Shown here one piece after another: positions 40,548 to 50,100 of a DNA stretch of 64,000 nt (position 1 is the first letter of the stretch; each line of letters opens with the position of its first letter). A program made the position numbers and the translations under genes. This DNA comes from Teredinibacter purpureus (lineage in GTDB: Bacteria; Pseudomonadota; Gammaproteobacteria; Pseudomonadales; Cellvibrionaceae), in contig NZ_CP060092.1 of assembly GCF_014217335.1 (NCBI RefSeq), forward strand, positions 2,311,501-2,375,500, in the 5' to 3' direction. The notes under the pieces are model-generated. The model made no database searches, was not told the DNA's origin, and saw nothing but the letters and a program-made list of their open reading frames with translations.

Positions 40548-41790
40548 ATGCCAGAGAATGAACTTTGTCGCGCAGTAAAAAGTTTTCCTGTAAACGGAAT
40601 TAACCGTGTAGTCGCGGCATTATTCTCGGTATGCCTCTCCGCCTTTGCCTTTGGCGACACGCTAAATGAAAATGCATACGAAGTGTATTATGGCGATTTT
40701 AACGATGACGGCAGGGCGGGCGATGTTTACTACCACCGCAAAGATACTTTTGTATTAATACACGGTGAAATCGCCATACCACTCTCCGTTGCCAACGAAG
40801 GTAGTTATGTTGTTTACGAAGGCTCGAACGGAACAGTAACCGAACTTGTGTTATCAAAATCCAGCCTCGGCAATTATACGCTGGGTGAATTAAACAGCGA
40901 TTATTATTTTACAGACACCAATGGCGATGGCCTGCCCGATATAGTCGCCGTAGCGCTCGGAACATCTGGTCAGTCGGTGACATTGCTGGGGAGTGATACG
41001 GGTGTTCTCACTGCAACTATCAATGAAAGGCCTCCAGAAAATATTGAATCTCCACCGAGCGCACGTATTGCAACAAGTGCAATAGTAACGGCTGAGGAAC
41101 GCATCGCTATCGATAAGCTTCAATCTTTAGGGGGTTCGTTCAGGGTGGATGAAAGTGGTGCGGCTACCTACTCAATACCTATCGTTGCTCCTGCTGGTTC
41201 GGCGGGTGTTGCACCTGGAATCAGTCTTAACTATTCCAGTATGGCAGGCAACGGTATTGCCGGTAAAGGGTGGTCATTGGGTGGGTTTGGGTCAATTTCC
41301 CGATGCCGTCAAACGCTTTTCCAAGATGGCGCCTCGAAGCCTATTTCTTGGGGGCAGACGATCGTTTTTGTTTAAATGGCGTGCGATTGTTACTGGTTAG
41401 TGGTGGGGAATACGGCGCACCAGGCAGCCTGTATCGAACAGAAGTAGACTCCTATGTCGTAGTTACTGCAATAGGCGGTACGCTGGGAGAGCCCGATTAT
41501 TTTAGTGTGCGCGCAAAAGATGGTTCTACTACCTACTATGGAGGAGAGGGTGCTCATAATTCCGAGCAAACGGCCTATAACGCAAGCGGGGACGCGCAAC
41601 TGGATAAGGTTTTATCCTGGAAAATCCAAGAGTTTAAAGATAGTACTTCAAACCCTATTCGATACTTCTACTCTGTGCTGGAGAGTGAACATTTCCCAAC
41701 GGAAGTTCGGTATGCCTACAGTCGTAATGGGGTAGAACATGCAAAAGTCGTTTTTGGATATGCTGTGGGTGCCCGCCCAGATGCGGCTTG
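40548..41790 (+). pseudogene. Broken SpvB/RHS-type toxin gene: frameshifted and truncated by IS66
   Basis: A strong AGGAGAGG ribosome-binding site precedes ATG 40548. The product has a signal peptide (VVAALFSVCLSAFAFG), VCBS/FG-GAP-like motifs (GDFNDDGRAGDVYY and DTNGDGLPDIVAV) and then an SpvB-type domain (GISLNYSSMAGNGIAGKGWS, ISRCRQT). The frame stops at 41373, but the other frame continues the same domain (GADDRFCLNGVRLLLVSGG to about VVFGYAVGARPD). Restoring one G in the G5 run at 41350-41354 would join them as ISWGADDRFCLNG, matching the intact paralogue downstream. The similarity ends near 41790, where an IS66 remnant begins, so the RHS repeats and toxin tip are lost. Confidence 0.85.
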
Positions 41791-42038
41791 CATTTTCGCT
41801 CGTGCGATTTTACGGTTGTTGTTACCGATTCATCCTCAGTGGATACATCTTCGGCGAGAGATTCAGCCTCGTTAAAGAGGCCGAGTTGATCTGGTGATAT
41901 TTTTTCGCTGGAAGCGGAAAATTTTTTATGAAGAAAAAGACGGATTTGTTCCTTTAACGATTCTACTTGCACATCACGCCTTGCAAGCTCTTCTCGCAAT
42001 AATTCATTTTCTTTTTCTAGCTTCGCCACGTCATTCAT
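41790..42038 (-). pseudogene. tnpC: IS66 TnpC transposase, N-terminal fragment
   Basis: About 83 residues of the IS66 large transposase remain: a coiled-coil N-terminus (KLEKENELLREELARRD) and HKKFSASSEKISPDQLGLFNEAE, the characteristic zf-IS66-linked N-terminal region. After KSHERK the sequence leaves the family and reads antisense into the SpvB/RHS gene until a chance stop at 41655. The DDE catalytic domain is absent, so it cannot transpose. Confidence 0.85.
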
Positions 42039-42061
42039 GGCTGTGGATTATACCAAAATAC

Positions 42062-42418
42062 CTATCCTACAGCACTATAGATGAGCTGCTTATGAGGTTT
42101 TATTTGTGTGATATCGAACCCGCGTAATAGCCAATGCCATTGTTCACTATCGATTTTTATGGTTTCGCTACTTGAGCGCTTTGGCCATTTAAACTTCTCT
42201 TTCTCTAAGCGCTTTTGCCAGAGAACGAAGCCTGTTTCATCCCAATAAAGTACTTTGAGCTGAGAGCGGCGCTTATTACAGAAAACGAAAATGGCGCGGT
42301 CAAAAGGCGATAACGCCATATCATCTGATACGATCAACGATAGACCGTTAATGGCTTTTCTGAAGTCCACAGGGTCTCGATGCAAATAAACGTTGATGGA
42401 GTTTGACCACTTAATCAT
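42062..42418 (-). CDS. tnpB: IS66 family accessory protein TnpB
   Basis: 118 residues from ATG 42418. It has family features YLHRDPVDFRKAINGLS, IFVFCNKRRSQLKVLYWDETG and FVLWQKRLEKEKFKWP. TnpB is a small IS66 protein required for efficient transposition. The start overlaps the tnpA stop by four bases, as is normal for IS66. A longer reading to 42472 overlaps tnpA more extensively and is not used. Confidence 0.9.
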   Translation of the reverse strand: MIKWSNSINVYLHRDPVDFRKAINGLSLIVSDDMALSPFDRAIFVFCNKRRSQLKVLYWDETGFVLWQKRLEKEKFKWPKRSSSETIKIDSEQWHWLLRGFDITQIKPHKQLIYSAVG

Positions 42419-42708
42419 GCGAGACTGTGCACTAGAGTCGTAAAAGGCTGTAACGGCATGCTGGTAGGGCATTCGATTTTACATCGACCTACGACGATTA
42501 TTAGGCTGGTTTTTGCGGTGGCCGTTTGCTGCGGCTCGACCTCCAACTCGATGAACTTGGTTTTATCTTGGTTGCGGTGTTTATGTAGCTGTTGATTGAA
42601 ATAGCGTGAGTTTATGTCACGCTCCTTGCAAAATTGAGTTTGGGTTTTATCGCTAGCCTCAAAATCTACAATTAGCTTTGGCCAATCGTATTTACGGTAT
42701 TTTCTCAT
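42415..42708 (-). CDS. tnpA: IS66 family accessory protein TnpA (helix-turn-helix)
   Basis: 97 residues. The N-terminal helix-turn-helix reads WPKLIVDFEASDKTQTQFC then KERDINSRYFNQQL, as in IS66 TnpA. It is the first of the three IS66 genes and overlaps tnpB by four bases. Probably intact but without a working transposase. Confidence 0.85.
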   Translation of the reverse strand: MRKYRKYDWPKLIVDFEASDKTQTQFCKERDINSRYFNQQLHKHRNQDKTKFIELEVEPQQTATAKTSLIIVVGRCKIECPTSMPLQPFTTLVHSLA

Positions 42709-42869
42709 GATGCCTCCTTCGGTGTTATGGGAGGCATTAGAATATCGGGTTATTGAGGTCTCGATAAGGTGTGGTTGGTTTGGCGCTTACTTAAGTTTTT
42801 ATTTTGTTGTATTGTTAAGATAAATTAATGTTTTTTTCTTATAAAGCAAATGAATGTTTTTTTTGTATA

Positions 42870-44023
42870 GGAACATCTGATTAACCCGAGAGTTCCTACA
42901 AACGTTATTTAAATCTATAAGCACACAATATTTCAGCTAAATATTAACGTTTTCTTATCGCCATTGAGGCGATAAGCCGTTTTCAGGCGTACCTCGCCTG
43001 TTAAATTGTCATTAAATGACGTCTAGCCAAAAACAAATTGGTTAATGCACATTTCGTAAATACCGCTTGTGCGTTTTTAGCCAAACCTTTATAACGCACT
43101 TTGCGAAAACCAAATTGATGTTTGATTACACCAAACAAATGCTCTACCCGTGGTCGAATTTTTGACTTGTTACGATTTTCCTGGCGCTCTTTATTTGTAA
43201 GTGGGTGATTGCGACGACCACGCTTATGAGTAAAGTCTTTGGCATGTTGTGCACTGGCCTTTATTTGCGATTTTTGTCCCGTATAGGCCGAGTCACCATA
43301 GACGCGCCGCTCCTCTCCATGAAGTAAATCCCCAAGTACTTGTGAGTCATGAACGTTCGCGGACGTTACCCGTACGGAATGGATTAGCTTTGTTTGACTA
43401 TCAACGCCAATATGGGCTTTCATACCAAAATACCATTGCCCCCCTTTCTGAGTAGATTTCATGTCGGGATCTCGTTGACGCGCTTTGTTTTTGGTCGAGC
43501 GTGGTGCATCAATAATCGTGGCATCCACAATGGTGCCGCGGTTGAGCTTAAGGCCATTTTCTTGAAGGTACGCATTCACCAACCGAAATAACTCACCGCC
43601 CAAATTATGACGTTCCATTAAATGACGAAATTTACACATTGTTGTTTCATCAGGAACAGGCTCTTTGCCCAAATCGATACCGACAAACTGTCGCATAGCT
43701 CGTGAATCATAAAGTGCTTCTTCGGCACTTGGGTCAGACAATTCAAACCAATGCTGCAAGAAATGAATGCGTAGCATGCGCTCTATACCAATCGTTGGGC
43801 GCCCACCCAAGCTGGATGCCTTGGGATAAAAGGGTTCGATCGCTTCACAAAGCTCTTCCCAGGGAAGAATCTCGTTCATTTGATCCAGAAATATCTCTTT
43901 ACGCGTTTTCTTGCGGTATTTTTCAAATCCACTGGCTTCAAGGCTTTGTTGTTTCATATCATTCGGGCTTAAGTTATGAGGTGTTTTTATTATCGCATTT
44001 TTGATAGGTTAATCAGAGGTTCC
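42870..44023 (-). mobile_element. Complete IS5-family insertion sequence
   Basis: 1154 bases with 17-base terminal inverted repeats GGAACATCTGATTAACC (42870-42886) and GGTTAATCAGAGGTTCC (44007-44023), 16 of 17 matching. TATA flanks both ends and may be a target duplication, but it is itself a palindrome so the call is ambiguous. It sits between the IS66 remnant and the intact RHS gene, with one intact transposase gene. Confidence 0.9.
43001..43957 (-). CDS. IS5 family DDE transposase
   Basis: 318 residues. N-terminal DUF772-type region (GRPTIGIERMLRIHFLQHWF, PDETTMCKFRHLME) and a DDE domain with TIVDATIIDAPR, VYGDSAYTG and RPRVEHLFGVIKHQFGFRKV supplying the three acidic residues. The reading frame has no interruption, so the element may be active. 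Its start is 66 bases inside the right inverted repeat. Confidence 0.95.
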   Translation of the reverse strand: MKQQSLEASGFEKYRKKTRKEIFLDQMNEILPWEELCEAIEPFYPKASSLGGRPTIGIERMLRIHFLQHWFELSDPSAEEALYDSRAMRQFVGIDLGKEPVPDETTMCKFRHLMERHNLGGELFRLVNAYLQENGLKLNRGTIVDATIIDAPRSTKNKARQRDPDMKSTQKGGQWYFGMKAHIGVDSQTKLIHSVRVTSANVHDSQVLGDLLHGEERRVYGDSAYTGQKSQIKASAQHAKDFTHKRGRRNHPLTNKERQENRNKSKIRPRVEHLFGVIKHQFGFRKVRYKGLAKNAQAVFTKCALTNLFLARRHLMTI

Positions 44024-44131
44024 TATAAACTGTTCGATGTTGAATAGTGGCTGGTTTTTATTTTAATGAATTGTTGTATTGATATTTTTTGGTAATGATG
44101 ATTGTGTTAGGGGGTTGTTTAGGTTTTTGTT

Positions 44132-44182
44132 ATGAAATACATAAAGGATTTTATATGCGGTTCGTTGTGAATTTTTCTATTG
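44132..44182 (+). pseudogene. Disrupted start and signal peptide of the giant RHS gene
   Basis: In the same frame as the giant gene, an ATG at 44132 would give MKYIKDFICGSL, then an in-frame TGA at 44168-44170, then IFLLGVALFFASALVNAG. Alternatively the ATG at 44155, which has AAGGA seven to eight bases upstream, joins the main frame if the T5 run at 44172-44176 loses one T, giving MRFVVNFLLGVALFFASA. Either repair yields a good signal peptide; the only uninterrupted start, TTG 44180, has no ribosome-binding site. A point mutation, a frameshift or a sequence error is likely here. Confidence 0.55.
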
Positions 44183-47100
44183 GGAGTGGCTTTATTCTTT
44201 GCGTCTGCGTTAGTTAATGCTGGTACATTTAACCTTGGCGGTAGTGCGAACGGAGGAAAAGTCGATTACGATGGGACTTATACAATCACTTGGTCGGGCT
44301 ATGAAAGCCCCACGAGTTATGAAGATGTAACGGTTAAATTGTATAGAGGATCCAGTTCATCGGGAACTTTTCTAAGAAGCGGTACATCTGGAAGTTATAC
44401 CGAAACCAACAAAAGTAATGGTAAATACAGCTATTTCCTGCATGTATGTCGTCGCTCAATATATTATCAAGGAGCTGGATGCAGTAGCACTTCTGGTAGT
44501 GTGGTGTCGGCCATTGAGGTGGCGAAAACACCCAGCGCACCTAGCACTATTACTTTGACCGGTGGCACGCTGGATTGTGATCAGTCCATTGGTGTTAGCT
44601 GGTCGTCTGCTTCAGGTGGAAATCGCTATTCGCTTGAAGAAAGAAAAAGAAAAAATTCATCGAGTTCTTGGAGTTCCTGGAGCAATGTATCGTCAAATAT
44701 TGACAAGACATCATACGGGGCTCCGGCTTCTGATGCAGGTTATGACTATCAATATAGGGTGGCTGCCCGGTATTTAACTCCAAATGGAAATTACAGCGGG
44801 TATAGTTCTTGGGTGCTTTCGTCAGTCAAAACTAAACTTTTGTGCCGGAGTCCGCAACCACCTTCTGTTTCGACTACGATTTCTTCGGACGGAGATTATT
44901 CTATCTCGTTCAATGGTGGAACGGGTGCTAATAAGCTTAATGAGATTTCGGGCGGAGTAACCAAAGTTGTTGGAACGTCACGTGGACTGGGTTCAAAAGA
45001 AATTAGTTTGTCCAAGGGTAATGGTATTTATGAATACTATGTAACAGGATGTACGAAAAAGGGAACCTGCTTGGATTCAACCCGAGTTAAGGTTACGGCG
45101 AAAATGGTTGTTCCCAAGCCAACAGTAGATACGCTGGTTTCTAGATTTGGAAGTGTGGGAATAACGTATAACGGGTTCTCTGGCACAAATACTTTGTATA
45201 GAAATGGGGCTGCACTGGTTACCGCTAGCGGTACTGGAGCTAAATTTGTGCAGCGCTCGGAAGATAACGGCCTAAGCACTTACCACTTAACGGCGTGTAA
45301 TGTGGGCGGCAGTTGTGAGAACTCAGGAAGTGTTAGTGTCAAGGTGGTAAAAATTCCTGGAATACCAGGAGCTGTCCAGTTTTTCCCATTAAATTCGTCC
45401 ATGGAATGCGATACAAATTTTGAGCTTTCATGGGGGGCTGCAAGTGTGGGATCCCACTATCAAGTGCAAGAGCGAGCCCGTGCGCCGAGTGGTATGTGGT
45501 CGTCATGGACAACTAAAGCAACGGATATCAACGCGGGTAGTTATTCTCCAACAAATAGTTTGAGCTATATACCGTCGTCGCTTCCCGCTAATAGGGAATA
45601 TCAGTATCAGGTAAAGTCTAGGTATATCCTGCAAGGAGAGCATAGTGATTACAGCGGTTGGCAAATTTCAGCGGTGCAGTTGAAACCGCCCTGTGAGAAT
45701 CCCCCGAAGCCGATAATTGGAGAAAAACCCAGTTATGATGGTGTATTCGATATCACCTTTAAAGGGTTTGGCGGTACTAATGAACTCCTTTATAAAAAGG
45801 TTTCCGATGGATCGACAGGCGTATTGGCAACGCATTCCGGCTCATCAAATAAAGCAGTGTCTGTTCGATTGTCGAACGGCCAATACAAAATATTTGTAAG
45901 GGCTTGTACTCAGTTGGGGTCATGTTTTAACTCAGAAGATGTAGAGCAAGTCGTTGTTAAAGCGCCATCAATGCCATCAAACTTAAGAATTTCCGGGGTT
46001 ATGCCTAACTGTTGGGACGATGTTAAATTGGCATGGGACGGAACCATGTCGGACAGTGTTAGATACACAATTCAGCTTCTTGTGAATTCAGAATATGAAA
46101 ATGTTTGGGCAACTGTAGCTCAGGTTACAAACAGTAATGAAAAACCCTTAATAGATCTCGACGCCGGATATTCACGGATAAGCTATACATTTCGTATAGG
46201 CGCTCAATCTATTATAGGTGGCTATGTAAGCGATATGAGTGCCTATGCTCTCTATTCTGGATTCATCGGCCCACCTAAATGTCCTACTAATTTGGCGGCG
46301 CCTTCATCAGACGATCCGGTAAGTAAAGATGGAATTTACTCGATTGATTTCACTGGTTTTGAAACAAGCGAGTTATTTGAACGAAAGGTTGGTGGGGTGT
46401 GGGTGTCGGTGAAAACCGGGGGGGGAACGGGTGTTTATGTCGTTCCAGGCGCGAAGGGTTCGGGCATATACGAGTATTATGCAAGGGGGTGTTACAGCGA
46501 AGGTGTTAATACGGAGGGAGGTTGTCTTTCATCAGATATATATAAAGTATCGGTGGTACGAACGCCTGAAGTTCCAGGGTCGATTTCGTTCTCAGATGCA
46601 GACCCAGAGTGCGATACGGAGTTCGACCTCAATTGGGGGGCGTCTAACGGTGCAAATCGCTATACCATTAAAGAAAGGTCAAAATCAGTAGGTGCGTCAT
46701 CGTCGAAATCAGTAGGTGCGTCATCGTGGAGTCCTAACTGGCAAGTTATTGCAGAGGATGTAGTGGAAACACAGTTTGACCTACAAGGTATTGGGGCTGG
46801 TCGAGATTATCAGTATCAAGTATTGGCGAGATATAAAATAGAAGAAGCTTGGAGTGATAATAGTGCGGCTTCAATATCGGCCATTATCAGGAAGCCTGAG
46901 TGTTTCATTAGCGCTCCGACATTATCAGCGAATCGTTCTTTAGGTGAAAAATACACAGTAGCGTACGAAAGTTTTAAAGGGGCGAGTGCGCTGTTTGAAA
47001 GACGCGTCGATACTCAGTCGTGGAATGAAGTAGCATCGTCAAGCGGCAAGGGGCTTCATCAGTGGGAAGCAAACCATTCAAGCGGCGCTTACGAGTATTA

Positions 47101-50100
47101 CAGTCGGGCATGTACGGTTAGTGAAACTTGTATCGATTCGAAAGTCTCATCTCGTGTCTTCATAATAGCAAGCTCCGAAGATGGGCATGTTGAAGTTCCA
47201 GTATCTCCAGTTCTAGCCAGTCCCGCACTGGTAAGTGACGTAGAAAAAAATGCCACCGATCAAACGCTCAAGTTTAAAGGTGAAGCTTCTGTATCACCAA
47301 GCGGGTCGTTTACATACAGCATTTCGTTGAATGTCGCCCAAGGCACAGCCGCTTATAGTCCTTCAGTATCATTAAATTATGATAGCGCAGCAGGTAATGG
47401 TTTGGTTGGCCAGGGGTGGTCATTACGTGCGGCTGGAGCAATAAGTCGTTGTAGGCAGACGCTGAGTTTCGAGAGAAATGCTCAATCCATTGATTGGAGT
47501 GATAGTGATCGCTTCTGTTTAAATGGCGAACGTTTGGTTCTGGTATCTGGTGATACATACGGTGCGGTCGGTGCGGAATATAAAACAGCGGTTGATTCCC
47601 TGAATAAAGTGTACTCATTGGGTGGAACGAGGGGGCATCCGGATCGTTTTCGTGTTGAAAATAGAGGTGGTTCAATTTATCTATATGGTGGTGAGGGGCT
47701 GCATAATTCGGAGCTTGTTACGCAGGATGAACTCGCAGGCTCAAATGCTTCACAGGTGCTCACCTGGAAATTGTCAGAAACAAAAAATAAAGCCGGAAAT
47801 AGTATTGTTTATCAATATGGTAATCAGGACGTAACGGGGCATCGCTTGTCGAGTATTTATTATGCCTATGGCAGTGCTGATCCGGCTTTCAGTGTGCAAT
47901 CTTACAATGCACATGTTGAGTTTGAGTATAGTGACAGGCCAGATAAATTATATCGGTATGTGGGTGGTTATCAGTTCAATGAGCTTAAAAGGTTGTCTGG
48001 AATATTTGTCTACGCAAACGCAGGCTCCAGCGAAGCAGATATTTATCGATATTACAAAATTAATTATGAAGAAAGTGTGGAATTATCAAATGTTAAGAGT
48101 CATGTAGATTCTATTGAGGAGTGTATATCGTCAACAAATTGTATCGCGCCTATTGAATTTGAGCGGGTTGAAGCGCCCACACTAAATTTGACAACAGCGT
48201 TAAGCAGTATTGATTTAGGTGGCTGGGAAGCGCTTGTATGTAATTGTAATGAATCTGCCGATATGGTGCCTGATTATGTAAAAGCGTTCGCGGATATAAA
48301 TGGAGATGGCCTGCAAGATTTAATTTGGTATAAGGCAGGAAACGGCTTGAAATATGCTGTTCAATCCGATGCAGGTGTGTTTGTAGAGGAAAATTTTGAA
48401 AACGGACAGGCTATATCGCCCTACAGCCTTGGAATGGGCTCTAGTTGGGTACCGTTAAAGGTTAAGCTAGAACCGATGGATATTAACAACGATGGGCGAA
48501 TGGATATAGCGGTGTTTGTATCCGATCACGTAAACAGTATGTCTGTTGGGGAGTGGTCATTATTTTTATCGGTATATACAAACGATAAATGGCAGCTTAA
48601 GAAAATGACAGACTTTGTCATGCCGTCCAATAGCGGCAGGCTTCAGTTTGCCGATCTGAATACAGATGGATTGATAGATGCTGTTAAAGGCCCTGGTGAT
48701 GGGGCAATGGAGTTCTACTACCTTGAAAGAGATCCTGCAAAAAGTGTAACAAGTAACCTGCCTTACAGATTTTCGGAACAAAAAGTACCGGCAAATAATT
48801 CAGCGGTATTGAGTGGTACGGATGAAGAACTTGATTTTCGAGGGTATGTAGGAGGTGATCCGGTTATTCGAGAAGTCGACTGGCTGGCAAGCGGTGATTT
48901 CAATCGAGATGGACGGCTGGATTTCGTGGGCTTTGCCCACTTTAAAGAAAACCTTGGGCCGACCAGTGTATATGCTGATTGTAAATTTAGAGATTATTTG
49001 TTTGTTGCAAATATAACGGGTGATTTTAATAGTCCGGAGTTGAGCGTCAGCTCGGTTTTGTGGCAAAACGGTCCATATTCATTTGAGAGGGTTGGGCTTA
49101 GCGGTTACTACGATTGCGAGTCAGTAACCTCCTCGAACCGAATGACCGGTGGTGTGGTTTCCACTTCAGATATAAATGGCGATGGTATATCCGATATCGT
49201 TTTCACGGATACCATCACCGCGTACTACGGTAGTACGGGGTTTAGAAACGTTTATGTTTCGCTTGGTACTGATAGGCAAGGTGAATTTTTGCCGGCGGTG
49301 AATGTTCTGACGGAAAACGATTTTGTTCCGGGAACTTTTGAAACGGATGATCTTGCTCAATCAGACACCTTTAATCTGCAAGTTGTCGATTGGGATAATG
49401 ACGGAGACAAAGATCTGATATGGCAAGTCAAGAGCTCAGGTAAAGTTTATCTTAAGCGTTGGGATGAAGAGGGGTACGAGTCGGGTTATAGTGTTTTATT
49501 TGCTGATGATACACGCAAGGTTATAAATCAGTTTATAGACATTAATGGAGATGGGCAGGTAGACCGCTTGCGCACAGATAGCACCACCGGAAGCGAGTAT
49601 TTTTACGAAGGTGAAGATCAAACAGTATCTGACCTTGTTTACAAAGTAATGTTGGGCGATGGCGAAGAAGTGAGTGTTCAATATGAAAAGATGAACCGGT
49701 CAGATAGCTACATCGGATTTGGCGAAACTGTTATAACAACCGCTTCGCAAGAAGTTATTGGTTTTGGTAGCGGCCCCTTATGTTCAGAGGTTCCGCCTGG
49801 GGCGTCTGAATGCAGGGAAGAAATAAGAACAGGGCGTGTTCTTTACTCTACAAATAGATCCTTTTCTGCTGACGAGATGTACGCTGAGCTGGGCGATCCG
49901 TTTGCCAATTTAAGATCGGAAGAAACATCTCTGGAGCAGACGACAGCCCACAGTCGGATACCTGTATGGGAAATGTCTGGTGCACTGCCTTTGGTCGTTA
50001 ATTTGAGTCGCTCGGTTCCAAAAGCATTAGTAGGTCCTGGAGCTATTTCCGCGCAAAATAAGGAACAGCAAGAGTACACCTATAGCGGTGCGCGTATACA

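Larger units (their letters stand above)
41790..42790 (-). mobile_element. Truncated IS66-family insertion sequence
   Basis: On the minus strand it carries tnpA, tnpB and the first part of tnpC. The outer end at 42790 reads GTAAGCGCC inward, the usual IS66-family terminal sequence. The other end is missing: tnpC is cut off around 41790 where SpvB/RHS sequence begins, so about 1.3 kb of the element and its left terminus have been lost, together with the 3' part of the RHS gene. Confidence 0.85.
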
